Program-made: the position numbers and the translations under genes
From: Firmicutes bacterium UBA4845
GTDB lineage: Bacteria; Bacillota; Clostridia; Tissierellales; Sedimentibacteraceae
Length of the DNA stretch: 10,790 nt
Reading direction: 5' to 3'
Assembly (NCBI GenBank): GCA_002399975.1
Contig: DHER01000032.1
Location: forward strand, 1 to 10,790
Notes under the pieces: generated by a model
Told to the model about the DNA's origin: nothing
The model's database searches: none
Seen by the model: only the letters and a program-made list of their open reading frames with translations
Part shown: positions 1 through 6,097 of the stretch, one piece after another
How the letters are laid out: each line of letters opens with the position of its first letter
How positions within the stretch are numbered: the first letter of the stretch is position 1

Positions 1-11
1 TTAACAAGGGA

Positions 12-92
12 GCCGATAGCTAGATGAAACCTAGCCACCTCGGCAAAATAAGATCTAAGAATTTAGCGCTACACTTTGCGGGTGGGGGCGCT
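12..92. promoter_or_regulatory. Hairpin pair at the 3' end of the toxin gene (probable antitoxin RNA overlap)
   Basis: There are two inverted repeats. The left one has arms GCCGA (12-16) plus GCTAG (19-23) pairing with CTAGC (31-35) plus TCGGC (40-44), with a 7-base loop. The right one pairs AGCGC (65-69) with GCGCT (88-92) and contains the toxin stop codon. Hairpins in this position are typical of small holin-like toxin genes, where the tail of the toxin mRNA overlaps a convergent antisense RNA. The antitoxin promoter itself is not visible and may lie left of the window. Confidence 0.5.
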
Positions 93-180
93 ATTTCTTA
101 TGCTTATCATTTCTGACAAGGGTTATAATAGCAGCAAGCATTATTACAAATGTGAATAAATCACTGTATGTAATATACAT
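91..180 (-). CDS. Holin-like type I toxin (Hol_Tox family), 29 aa
   Basis: This small gene encodes MYITYSDLFTFVIMLAAI followed by ITLVRNDKHKK. It has a short N-terminus, one hydrophobic membrane helix (about residues 7-23) and a basic tail. This is the standard form of the putative holin-like toxin family found in type I toxin-antitoxin loci and phage-derived regions of Firmicutes; the known role is membrane insertion and depolarisation when the antisense RNA is lost. The start at 180 is preferred because AAAGGGG lies on the minus strand with GGGG at 190-193, 9 bases upstream. An in-frame ATG at 201 would add seven residues (MRKGLML) but has no ribosome binding site. The two hairpins just downstream fit a toxin mRNA tail. 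The neighbouring amidase remnant suggests a phage lysis-module origin. The function is inferred from family resemblance only. Confidence 0.8.
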   Translation of the reverse strand: MYITYSDLFTFVIMLAAIITLVRNDKHKK

Positions 181-297
181 AAGCATCAGCCCCTTTCTCA
201 TAGAGTAGGTGGCCGGCATATCGCCCCATCGGTTCCCTGGGTAAGTATATTATATTGTCAATGTACATAATTAGTTTATATCATTTATTATGATATA

Positions 298-768
298 AGA
301 GAGGGCCATTGTTCTACGGTTATTCCAAGGGTCTTACACATTGCTATTACATTAAGAGGGGCAGACGACGCAGGATGTCCTCTTTTTTATATTGTGGAGA
401 ATAGTTTTCACACTAATCCTAAATCAACAGAATGGTTGCTGAAAGACGATAATTTACGGAAACTAGCACAGGCGCAGGCAAAGGCTATAGCAGATTATTA
501 CAAACTATCTAAAAAGGCATCTATGCCAACCAAAGCGATTACACCGGAATCTTCAAAAGAAGATATCAAATGGGCGCAGAAACGGCTTAATGCAGTGCCA
601 CCGGATTGGTTTCCTAGGTTGCAAATAGATGGTGATTATGGTCCGAAGACGAGGGTTGCAGTGCTCGTATACTGGGATCGGCTGGGCTGGGGCAAGCATC
701 TTAAGGATGATGGCACTAGGATAGGCAAGAGTACCATAGCAGCCTTGGCTGCCGGCAGAAAAGCATAG
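298..768 (+). pseudogene. 5'-truncated N-acetylmuramoyl-L-alanine amidase with peptidoglycan-binding tail
   Basis: The GTG at 394 could be taken as a start, but the same frame stays open back to the TAA at 295-297 and reads through it as CPLFYIVENSFHTNPKSTEW. This resembles the last conserved block of Amidase_3-type catalytic domains, where a glutamate precedes a short S/F-H-T-N-type loop. Residues after it (KLAQAQAKAIADYY) fit the final helix of the domain. From about 540 to the stop the protein resembles a peptidoglycan-binding repeat, with DIKWAQKRLNA, LQIDGDYGPKTRVAVLVYW and RIGKSTIAALAAG. An intact enzyme would need roughly 150 more N-terminal residues carrying the zinc ligands, and these are absent. 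It is most likely a dead remnant of a phage or cell-wall lysin. The part from 298 to about 370 has no recognisable amidase sequence, so the break probably lies there. A short expressed binding module starting at 394 cannot be excluded, but no good ribosome binding site precedes that GTG. Confidence 0.75.
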
Positions 769-872
769 CTGTAGCTTTGTCCTATAGAGTAAATTCAGGC
801 TGAAATCAAAAGGGCGAAGTGGTAGCCTAAACCTAAACCCGCCTTAAATCGCAAAATAAGAGGTCAAGGAAC

Positions 873-894
873 CCCCGGTCGTTACTGGCCGGGG
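873..894. repeat. GC-rich hairpin between convergent genes
   Basis: CCCCGGTC (873-880) and GGCCGGGG (887-894) pair over 8 bp with one G-T pair and a 6-base loop. It lies between the amidase remnant (+) and the Ltp-type gene (-), so it could stop transcription from both sides. There is no clear T-run on either side, so intrinsic terminator activity is uncertain. A perfect 12-bp palindrome, GAGGTTAACCTC, follows at 934-945, and a 7-bp inverted repeat ATATGAT/ATCATAT lies at 968-974 and 999-1005. Confidence 0.4.
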
Positions 895-1008
895 TAATTG
901 ATGATTAATACTTCATAAATACTTCAATAATGAGAGGTTAACCTCAATTTGGCCGAGGGTAATCTTCATATGATGGTTGCTTCAAAAATAGGACAGTTAT
1001 CATATTGT

Positions 1009-1641
1009 TTAATAGCCTACTTCTTTAACACCATATTCCGCTTGTTCTGTGGTAAATCCCTCAAATTCCAACTGTTCAATCAACCCAGAGCGCGAAAAGG
1101 AACTAAAATCTAAATAGTCTTGTGCTTTTATTGCCGCCTGCTCATTCCAATCTGCGCCACAATTATCTACTGCATATGCTGCATCTTCGTTTGAAAATCC
1201 TTCGAATTCTAATTGTTCAATCAATCCACTGCGAGAAAATGCTGCAAAATCTAAGTAATCTTTAGCTTTACTTAAGGCATTTTTTTGGCCCATTGTCAAT
1301 TTTGGCGTTTCCTCTTTTTCCGGTTCGGAAGTCGGTTCAGGTGTTGGCTCATCGGTTGGTTCTGCCGTTTCCTCTTTTGTTGGTTTGGCAGTAGGCTCTG
1401 CAGTTATTTCCGCTTCGACTTTTTCGATTCCATTATCGGAATCTATGCTAGTCACTTGACCTGTAGTATCTTGGTCACCATCATCGTTATTACTAAATGC
1501 GCCTATCAAGATAAAAAATACTAAAACGCCAATTACTATAAATTTTGCTTTACCTCCTTGCTTATGATTACAGTTCGGACATACTTTGGCCTTTTTATCA
1601 ATTTCCGTTTTACAGTGCTTGCATATTTTGGTTTCTGACAT
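1009..1641 (-). CDS. Zinc-ribbon, membrane-anchored protein with two Ltp-type repeats
   Basis: The 210-aa protein has four parts. A zinc ribbon with C7, C10, C21 and C24 comes first. One membrane helix follows (about 34-50, FIVIGVLVFFILIGAF). An acidic Pro/Thr/Glu linker of TAEPT/DEPT-type repeats spans about 51-115. Two copies of a repeat of about 47 residues end the protein, with the core SRSGLIEQLEFEGF at 136-149 and 183-196. These repeats match the host cell surface-exposed lipoprotein family (Ltp, PF07553), known from the Streptococcus phage TP-J34 lipoprotein that blocks phage DNA entry. Here a cytosolic zinc ribbon and a membrane helix replace the lipobox, so the repeats should face outward on a flexible stalk. 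The start at 1641 has GGAGGT about 7 bases upstream. A superinfection-exclusion role is an inference from the repeats and the phage debris next door; many chromosomal Ltp-like proteins have no known role. Confidence 0.8.
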   Translation of the reverse strand: MSETKICKHCKTEIDKKAKVCPNCNHKQGGKAKFIVIGVLVFFILIGAFSNNDDGDQDTTGQVTSIDSDNGIEKVEAEITAEPTAKPTKEETAEPTDEPTPEPTSEPEKEETPKLTMGQKNALSKAKDYLDFAAFSRSGLIEQLEFEGFSNEDAAYAVDNCGADWNEQAAIKAQDYLDFSSFSRSGLIEQLEFEGFTTEQAEYGVKEVGY

Positions 1642-1685
1642 TTTACTACCTCCATATTTATAAATTTGTAAAGTTTTAATACCGA

Positions 1686-1713
1686 TTTATATTGTATACC
1701 ATATTAAGGTAAA
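1686..1713 (-). promoter_or_regulatory. Possible promoter of the Ltp-type gene
   Basis: On the minus strand, TTTACC (1713-1708) and TATAAA (1691-1686) are separated by 16 bases, about 45 bases upstream of the start codon at 1641. Both boxes are imperfect, so this is a weak prediction. Confidence 0.3.
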
Positions 1714-1973
1714 AAACCAGTGATACAGGGCACTTTAATATAAGATTGTCTAACATGCCGATGGGGCTCCCGTGACTGGCCATTGTGCCGAGGGCTGTTT
1801 TAATTTTGCTAAAATACAAAAGCAAGTAGGATATAAAATTTATCTTTAATTTGATCCGATTATCTGTATGGTGGACAAAGTCCACGTTTTGCCCACCGTA
1901 TATGAGTCATCATAAAAATTTTTAGATTACTATAAATCATGTCAAATAGTTTTGCATCTGTATATCCAATGTT

Positions 1974-2001
1974 TTGCATATGCTACAGGCTACCATATAA
2001 T
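1974..2001 (+). promoter_or_regulatory. Promoter-like pair TTGCAT / TATAAT
   Basis: TTGCAT (1974-1979) is followed after 16 bases by a perfect TATAAT (1996-2001), with a second TATAAT overlapping at 2001-2006. It would give a leader of about 200 bases before the chromate transporter start, covering a possible 18-codon reading frame. The -35 box sits inside the second copy of the GTTTTGCAT repeat, so a repeat-binding regulator could act here. Confidence 0.4.
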
Positions 2002-2140
2002 ATAATAAATAACCGTACATTTTCGCCATTCAATATATGGGGAATGTGGAAGTTGTAGTATTAATAACAAGGGTAAAATAGCAGGGGTGATACATGGATA
2101 GTTTTTCTAGGTATTATACTATCTATAAAAAATCGTTATG

Positions 2141-2151
2141 TATAATATAAT
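2141..2151 (+). promoter_or_regulatory. Overlapping -10 boxes upstream of the chromate transporter genes
   Basis: Two TATAAT hexamers overlap at 2141-2146 and 2146-2151, about 65 bases before the start at 2214. No good -35 box is seen at 16-18 bases upstream. This is what an activator-dependent promoter, such as a LysR-controlled one, often looks like. The link to the nearby LysR gene is an inference. Confidence 0.35.
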
Positions 2152-2213
2152 AGATATATATTTTACTTATTAACAATTTGATGATAAGCTTGTTGGAGTA
2201 AGGAGAGATGAAT

Positions 2214-2810
2214 ATGAACGAAAATAAACTATGGAAACTTTTTACTACAACATTCATTTTAAGTGCATGCACATTTGGTGGAGGTTTTGTTATTGTTTCC
2301 CTATACAAGAAAAAATTCGTTGAAGAATTAAAATGGCTAGAGGAAGATGAGATGCTGGATATTACGGCTATTGCACAATCAAGTCCAGGACCTATTCCTG
2401 TCAATGCAAGTGTTATTTTAGGATACCGAATCCATGGTATTTTAGGGAGTATAGTTGCCATATTAGGTACAATTATTCCGCCTTTTGCTATTATTTCACT
2501 TATTTCAATCTTTTATAAAGAATTTAAGAGCAATCAGGTGATTGCAATTGCACTACAGGTAATGAGAGCTGGAGTAGCTGCAGTAATTTTAGATGTAGTT
2601 GTTAATTTAGGGATGAATATAATTAAGAAAAAAAAGGTTCTTTACGTGATTGTTATGGTAGTTGCTTTTATAGCCACCTATTTCTTTAATCTAGGTGCTA
2701 TGTATATTATATTTTTCTGCCTAGGAATTGGACTAATTAACGTACTTTTAGACACTAGAAAGACTAGAAAGGAGAAAATTAATGGAACTTCTATGGACTC
2801 TATTCATTAG
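2214..2810 (+). CDS. Chromate transporter, N-terminal-type half (short CHR family)
   Basis: This is a membrane protein of about 198 aa in the chromate ion transporter family (PF02417). It carries the family marks of one half-domain: TFGGGFVIVSLYKKKFVE near the start, the loop SSPGPIPVNASVILGYRIHG, and several hydrophobic segments up to the C-terminus. Full-length ChrA proteins have two such halves in one chain; short versions are made as a pair from adjacent genes, as here. The family is known for chromate efflux, but in many anaerobes the natural substrate is untested. The start at 2214 is chosen because AGGAG (2201-2205) lies 8 bases upstream; the in-frame ATG at 2208 would be only 2 bases from it. 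The gene overlaps the next one by 29 bases, so the two are probably translated together and act as a heterodimer. Confidence 0.88.
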   Translation: MNENKLWKLFTTTFILSACTFGGGFVIVSLYKKKFVEELKWLEEDEMLDITAIAQSSPGPIPVNASVILGYRIHGILGSIVAILGTIIPPFAIISLISIFYKEFKSNQVIAIALQVMRAGVAAVILDVVVNLGMNIIKKKKVLYVIVMVVAFIATYFFNLGAMYIIFFCLGIGLINVLLDTRKTRKEKINGTSMDSIH

Positions 2811-3357
2811 TTTTATACAAGTGGGTTTATTCAGTGTTGGTGGTGGTTATGCTGCAATTCCGCTTATTCAAGAACAGGTAGTTGAAAATCATAATTTATT
2901 AACCATGGCAGAATTTACAGATTTAATCACGATTGCTGAAATGACCCCGGGACCAATTTCAATAAATTCTGCTACATTTGTTGGACAAAGGGTATATGGT
3001 ACCTTAGGAGCAGTAGTATGTACCCTTGGGTGTATTCTTCCTTCCTTTATAATTTGTTTAACTCTTGCTTATTTTTATTACAAATACAGGAATTTTTCGG
3101 GAGTTCAAACTGTGCTAGAAGCCCTTAGACCAGCTGTTGTAGCCTTGATCGCCAGTGCGGGGGTCTCAATTTTAGTTCTTGCATTATTTAATACCGATTT
3201 CAATAATATAGTCCTTGGGGATTTTAGATGGCTTGAATTTGGGCTATTTATAGGCGGATTTATTATTCTCAGAAAGTATAAATTAAGTGCAATAAAGATT
3301 ATTTTAGGTACAGGTGTAGTGGGTACTATTCTACAATTATTTATTAATGCAATCTAA
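2782..3357 (+). CDS. Chromate transporter, C-terminal-type half (short CHR family)
   Basis: This 191-aa membrane protein is homologous to its upstream neighbour. It has VGLFSVGGGYAAIPLIQEQV at the N-terminus, then ITIAEMTPGPISINSATFVG with the Pro-Gly-Pro loop, and hydrophobic segments to the end. GGAG (2771-2774) lies 7 bases before the ATG, inside the end of the first gene. It most likely forms the second half of a two-subunit anion transporter of the CHR family (PF02417). Its last 21 bases overlap the 3' end of the opposing LysR gene, leaving no room for a terminator between them. Convergent transcripts would therefore form a short antisense overlap. The substrate is uncertain; chromate or sulfate-like oxyanions are the family's known range. 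Confidence 0.88.
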   Translation: MELLWTLFISFIQVGLFSVGGGYAAIPLIQEQVVENHNLLTMAEFTDLITIAEMTPGPISINSATFVGQRVYGTLGAVVCTLGCILPSFIICLTLAYFYYKYRNFSGVQTVLEALRPAVVALIASAGVSILVLALFNTDFNNIVLGDFRWLEFGLFIGGFIILRKYKLSAIKIILGTGVVGTILQLFINAI

Positions 3358-4197
3358 AATTTGAGATATAATAGGATCTTCATCCTGACTTTTATAATAA
3401 ACATATCTTATGGAACGAGGACAGCTATAATCGGCAAAGTTTAATCTTTTTAAACTTTGCTTTTTTAATCCCTCTTTAGCAGCTAATTTGGAAATAATAG
3501 CAAAACCATAATTGTTTTCAACCGCTTGTATAATAGTCTCTAAATTAGTTGCTTTAAATACGACTTTGGGATGAATCTTTCTTTCGTTCATGTCGATTTC
3601 AAATTGATTTCTATTATGACTTCCATCTTCACGGGAGATCCAAGGTAATTGCTCCAAATCAGATAATTTCTCTATATTGATATTAAGAGGATAATCATAA
3701 CCTATAACAGCTATTAATTCATCGATTAGTATTTCAACTTCTGTTATATTCTTTGAATAGATTTTTCCTTCGACAATAGCAACATCAAGCCGATTATCTA
3801 ATATCAGTCTTTCAATTTCTTCAGTATTATTAATCACAATTTCAAAATCTATATTTTGCATTGAGAATTTTAACTTTTTAAGATATCTATTTAATAAATA
3901 TTGTCCGATTGTTACACTACTACCAATGCGAATTATCTTGTTTTGGCTAAACATAGCCTTATTCATTTCTTCAAAATTAGCAACGACTCTTCTTGCATAT
4001 TTCTCTAATTTTATACCGTCAGGAGTTAAATAAAGATTTCTAGAAACACGATTAAATAATCTAGTTGAATAGTAATTCTCTAAATCCTTAATCATAAGTG
4101 AAATATTCGGTTGGGTAGTGAAAAGTTTTTCAGCTGCAGCGGACATTGTTTTATTATCAATAACAGCTAAAAATGCTTCTAATAACTTTATATTCAT
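3337..4197 (-). CDS. LysR-family transcriptional regulator
   Basis: This 286-aa protein has the standard LysR arrangement. An N-terminal winged helix-turn-helix covers residues 1-60 (MNIKLLEAFLAVIDNKTMSA, then AAEKLFTTQPNISLMIKDLE). A periplasmic-binding-protein-like effector domain runs from about residue 85 to the end (IIRIGSSVTIGQYLL; LDVAIVEGKI). The ATG at 4197 is chosen because GGGAG lies 8 bases upstream; an in-frame TTG at 4212 adds only MGALI and destroys that spacing. It faces the chromate transporter pair tail to tail and overlaps it by 21 bases. LysR genes are often linked to transporters they control, so control of that pair is a reasonable guess. A T-N11-A dyad just upstream (4215-4227) fits autoregulation. 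The effector molecule cannot be told from sequence. Confidence 0.9.
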   Translation of the reverse strand: MNIKLLEAFLAVIDNKTMSAAAEKLFTTQPNISLMIKDLENYYSTRLFNRVSRNLYLTPDGIKLEKYARRVVANFEEMNKAMFSQNKIIRIGSSVTIGQYLLNRYLKKLKFSMQNIDFEIVINNTEEIERLILDNRLDVAIVEGKIYSKNITEVEILIDELIAVIGYDYPLNINIEKLSDLEQLPWISREDGSHNRNQFEIDMNERKIHPKVVFKATNLETIIQAVENNYGFAIISKLAAKEGLKKQSLKRLNFADYSCPRSIRYVYYKSQDEDPIISQILDCINK

Positions 4198-4214
4198 GAT
4201 CAGGGCTCCCAAGC

Positions 4215-4227
4215 TTCATTTGATGAA
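4215..4227. promoter_or_regulatory. LysR-type T-N11-A dyad (possible autoregulatory site)
   Basis: TTCAT-TTG-ATGAA is a perfect 5-bp inverted repeat with the T-N11-A form typical of LysR boxes, 18 bases upstream of the LysR start codon. Its ATTTGATGA core is also present at 2176-2184, 29 bases before the chromate transporter start. The match in both upstream regions is seen; binding is inferred. Confidence 0.4.
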
Positions 4228-4325
4228 TGCATATTTTATCATTTTGTGGTATTATTTTTTTACACAATATAGATATTATAACAAATCAAAGTATGAAATA
4301 AAAGTACTTTATGGAGTTAAATACA

Positions 4326-5906
4326 ATGGAATATGGAATGGAGAGAGATACTAATATGGGAAATAGGGTATTTAATGTATACGATTTGAAGGTATCGCTT
4401 ACTTGGAATAGATATGTTTATAGAATTGTCAGAATCTGCGGCACAGATACATTGGATAACTTAAGTGATCTGATATTAATGTCATTTGGTTTTGATGATG
4501 AGCACCTTTATCTGTTTAAAATGGAATGCGATGACAACTGTTACTATAAGATTGCGGATTTTGGCGAGAAATCAACTGATATTCCGATTGATGATCTGCA
4601 GTTAGAGGTAAAACAAAAGCTAATGTATCTATATGATTTTGGAGATGAATGGACTTTTCCAATTGTGGTACGTAAGGTGGAACCTGCCAATACCTATAAA
4701 GAACCAATCGTAGTAGAATCAAAAGGAACGGTGGAACAGTATCCTGATTACGATGATGAATACGAAGATGAGATAGAACTGAAAATAATAGATGAACTGA
4801 AAGTAATTGATATCTTAAATAAATTAGATGATGATTGCATATTAGAGGAGTATCAATCTTTATTCAATCATCAAAGACCGGTTGCTGGGAAAAAACCACA
4901 GGAGATGAGAAATGAAATGGCAGAAGAAATCCTTGAATATCCGGAACACCTGATGCTATTTCTACCAAAAAAACAGTCAGAGTATCTGGAAGCGATAATC
5001 AATGGAGAAAATATTTTTCATAAACAAGACAGATGTGATCTGATAAAACTAAATTCTTATGGGTTTTGCCAAATCAAAGAGTGTGAGTATGGATTTATAA
5101 TTGAGATTCCATTGCAGATTATTAATGTATACAAAGTGCACATGATGAAGCCGGGGAATAAAAAGGTAATTGAAAGGAATGCTGAGTTGCAAAAGATAAC
5201 AGAGTATCTGCTTTCAAAATATGGGGTCGTAGAGTTGGGGAACCTATTTGAAATATTAGGTTTTATTACGAACCGGAAATTAGAATATACAGATTTCATG
5301 TTCTTTATGAATAGCAGGTTTCATTATTTTGGTGATCATATCATATTCACGGATGATGACCAGATTCAGTACATAAGTCTTCTTCGTGTAGAAGATGCGC
5401 TGCATGTATTAGAACAGAGAAATGCTTCAGAAGAGTATCGAAACCTTTCCTATCCTATTTTTACACTACAGCATTGCAGGGAAGCAATTAAGCATAATTA
5501 CTATATGGAATATGAAACTTACAGGGAATGGTGGAGTTATCTGAATTTTGATGTAATGCTTGAACCAGAAATCTGTAATGCTCTATTGGCTATCACCACT
5601 TATGCAGCGCTAATTCAACGAGAGGATATGAATAAGCTTAAAAAGGAATGCCGGGAACTGTTCCATCAAGGTAGCTGTAATTTTACAAGGAAAGCGGATA
5701 GACTGATTAAGGCACTTTCAAATGGTTTACCGGCAGCAGTCGAAAAAGGGAGAACTTACGATGAATTTGGCAAACCAGGAATGATAAGAGAGGGGATGTA
5801 TAATTCCATAGATGATGCAAAGGCGGAAAGAAAAGGTAAGAAAGAGAATAAAAAAGAAACAATAAATGGCGGGAAGGAAACCTACGAACAGTTAACTTTA
5901 TTTTGA
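4326..5906 (+). CDS. PRiA4_ORF3-domain protein with unrecognised C-terminal body and QLTLF tail
   Basis: The N-terminal 130 residues resemble the plasmid pRiA4b ORF-3 family (PF07929, also found as the accessory protein of IS1096). Visible marks are VYDLKVSLTWNRYVYRIVRI, the LILMSFGFDDEHLYLF segment and the family hallmark YLYDFGDEWTF (about 101-111). A very acidic stretch follows (DYDDEYEDEIE). The remaining 370 or so residues are soluble and not recognised. The C-terminus is lysine-rich (KAERKGKKENKK) and ends in EQLTLF, close to the bacterial sliding-clamp binding motif QL[SD]LF. Possible starts are 4311, 4326 and 4356; 4326 has GGAG 9 bases upstream and 4356 has GGAGAGAG about 7 bases upstream, while 4311 has no clear site. 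The family has no firm biochemical function. No transposase or IS ends are seen beside it, so it appears to be a free-standing gene. Confidence 0.75.
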   Translation: MEYGMERDTNMGNRVFNVYDLKVSLTWNRYVYRIVRICGTDTLDNLSDLILMSFGFDDEHLYLFKMECDDNCYYKIADFGEKSTDIPIDDLQLEVKQKLMYLYDFGDEWTFPIVVRKVEPANTYKEPIVVESKGTVEQYPDYDDEYEDEIELKIIDELKVIDILNKLDDDCILEEYQSLFNHQRPVAGKKPQEMRNEMAEEILEYPEHLMLFLPKKQSEYLEAIINGENIFHKQDRCDLIKLNSYGFCQIKECEYGFIIEIPLQIINVYKVHMMKPGNKKVIERNAELQKITEYLLSKYGVVELGNLFEILGFITNRKLEYTDFMFFMNSRFHYFGDHIIFTDDDQIQYISLLRVEDALHVLEQRNASEEYRNLSYPIFTLQHCREAIKHNYYMEYETYREWWSYLNFDVMLEPEICNALLAITTYAALIQREDMNKLKKECRELFHQGSCNFTRKADRLIKALSNGLPAAVEKGRTYDEFGKPGMIREGMYNSIDDAKAERKGKKENKKETINGGKETYEQLTLF

Positions 5907-5988
5907 AGTTATGAATGAATTGGATTCAGAAGACTATATACGTCAGGTGAGCTGACAGGAACTTATCTGTACAAGAAAAGCGGTGGTT

Positions 5989-6014
5989 AAAAGGATAATG
6001 AGATTATCCCTTTG
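5989..6014 (+). terminator. Hairpin after the PRiA4_ORF3 gene
   Basis: GGATAAT (5993-5999) and ATTATCC (6003-6009) form a 7-bp stem with a 3-base loop, flanked by AAAA on the left and CTTT on the right. The T-run is short, so termination would be weak. A smaller inverted repeat, GTCAG/CTGAC, lies about 40 bases earlier. Confidence 0.4.
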
Positions 6015-6038
6015 TCGTAAACTGTCAGATGGTTCCCC

Positions 6039-6067
6039 TTGCCTTCTATCACTCGTTATGCTAGCAT
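6039..6067 (+). promoter_or_regulatory. Candidate promoter of the AlbA_2 regulator
   Basis: TTGCCT (6039-6044) and TAGCAT (6062-6067) lie 17 bases apart, about 40 bases upstream of the start at 6108. The -10 box is imperfect and falls inside the palindrome TATGCTAGCATA (6057-6068). The left arm of the long inverted repeat covers the end of the -35 box. Confidence 0.4.
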
Positions 6068-6097
6068 AGTGTTATAAGTGATAGAAGCTGATAGAAG
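6043..6097. promoter_or_regulatory. Inverted and direct repeat cluster, probable operator
   Basis: CTTCTATCACT (6043-6053) and AGTGATAGAAG (6077-6087) are a perfect 11-bp inverted repeat with a 23-base spacer. Inside the spacer is the perfect palindrome TATGCTAGCATA (6057-6068). The half-site TGATAGAAG occurs twice in direct order (6079-6087 and 6089-6097), 10 bp or one helical turn apart. The last copy runs into the ribosome binding site AAGGAG (6095-6100). Bound protein would block both transcription and access to the start. Autoregulation by the next gene's product is the simplest reading. Confidence 0.6.

Larger units (their letters stand above)
1714..2213. other. AT-rich spacer with no recognisable long gene
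   Basis: No frame here looks like a conserved protein. The stretch holds a GC-rich patch (1754-1797) standing out from AT-rich surroundings, an 11-base inverted repeat with two mismatches (1870-1880 and 1887-1897) enclosing GTGGACAAAGTCCAC, and two copies of GTTTTGCAT (1949-1957 and 1971-1979) spaced 22 bp apart. It also holds promoter-like boxes near 1974-2001 and 2141-2151, and an 18-codon reading frame (2094-2150). The last 70 bases are the upstream region of the chromate transporter genes. Confidence 0.6.

Noticed and set aside
249..261. TTGACA and TATAAT on the minus strand upstream of the toxin
   Set aside because: The boxes are adjacent (1 base apart) and cannot form one promoter; no partner at 16-18 bases was seen for either.
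1285..1524. Open frame on the plus strand, rich in F, C, W and R
   Set aside because: It lies opposite the Pro/Thr/Glu linker and membrane helix of the Ltp-type gene; the composition is what the antisense of such a linker gives, and there is no ribosome binding site.
1676..1885. 69-codon open frame on the minus strand
   Set aside because: No family resemblance, low-complexity AT-derived residues, and it covers spacer repeats and the weak promoter of the Ltp-type gene.
2123..2461. Minus-strand open frame opposite the first chromate transporter gene
   Set aside because: It is antisense to a well-supported membrane protein and shows no recognisable domain.
4118..4354. Plus-strand open frame over the LysR start region
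   Set aside because: It is antisense to the LysR DNA-binding domain and runs across the intergenic region without any family signal.
4516..5299. Two minus-strand open frames (4516-4722 and 5057-5299)
   Set aside because: Both lie opposite the PRiA4_ORF3-type gene and have no ribosome binding site or recognisable sequence.
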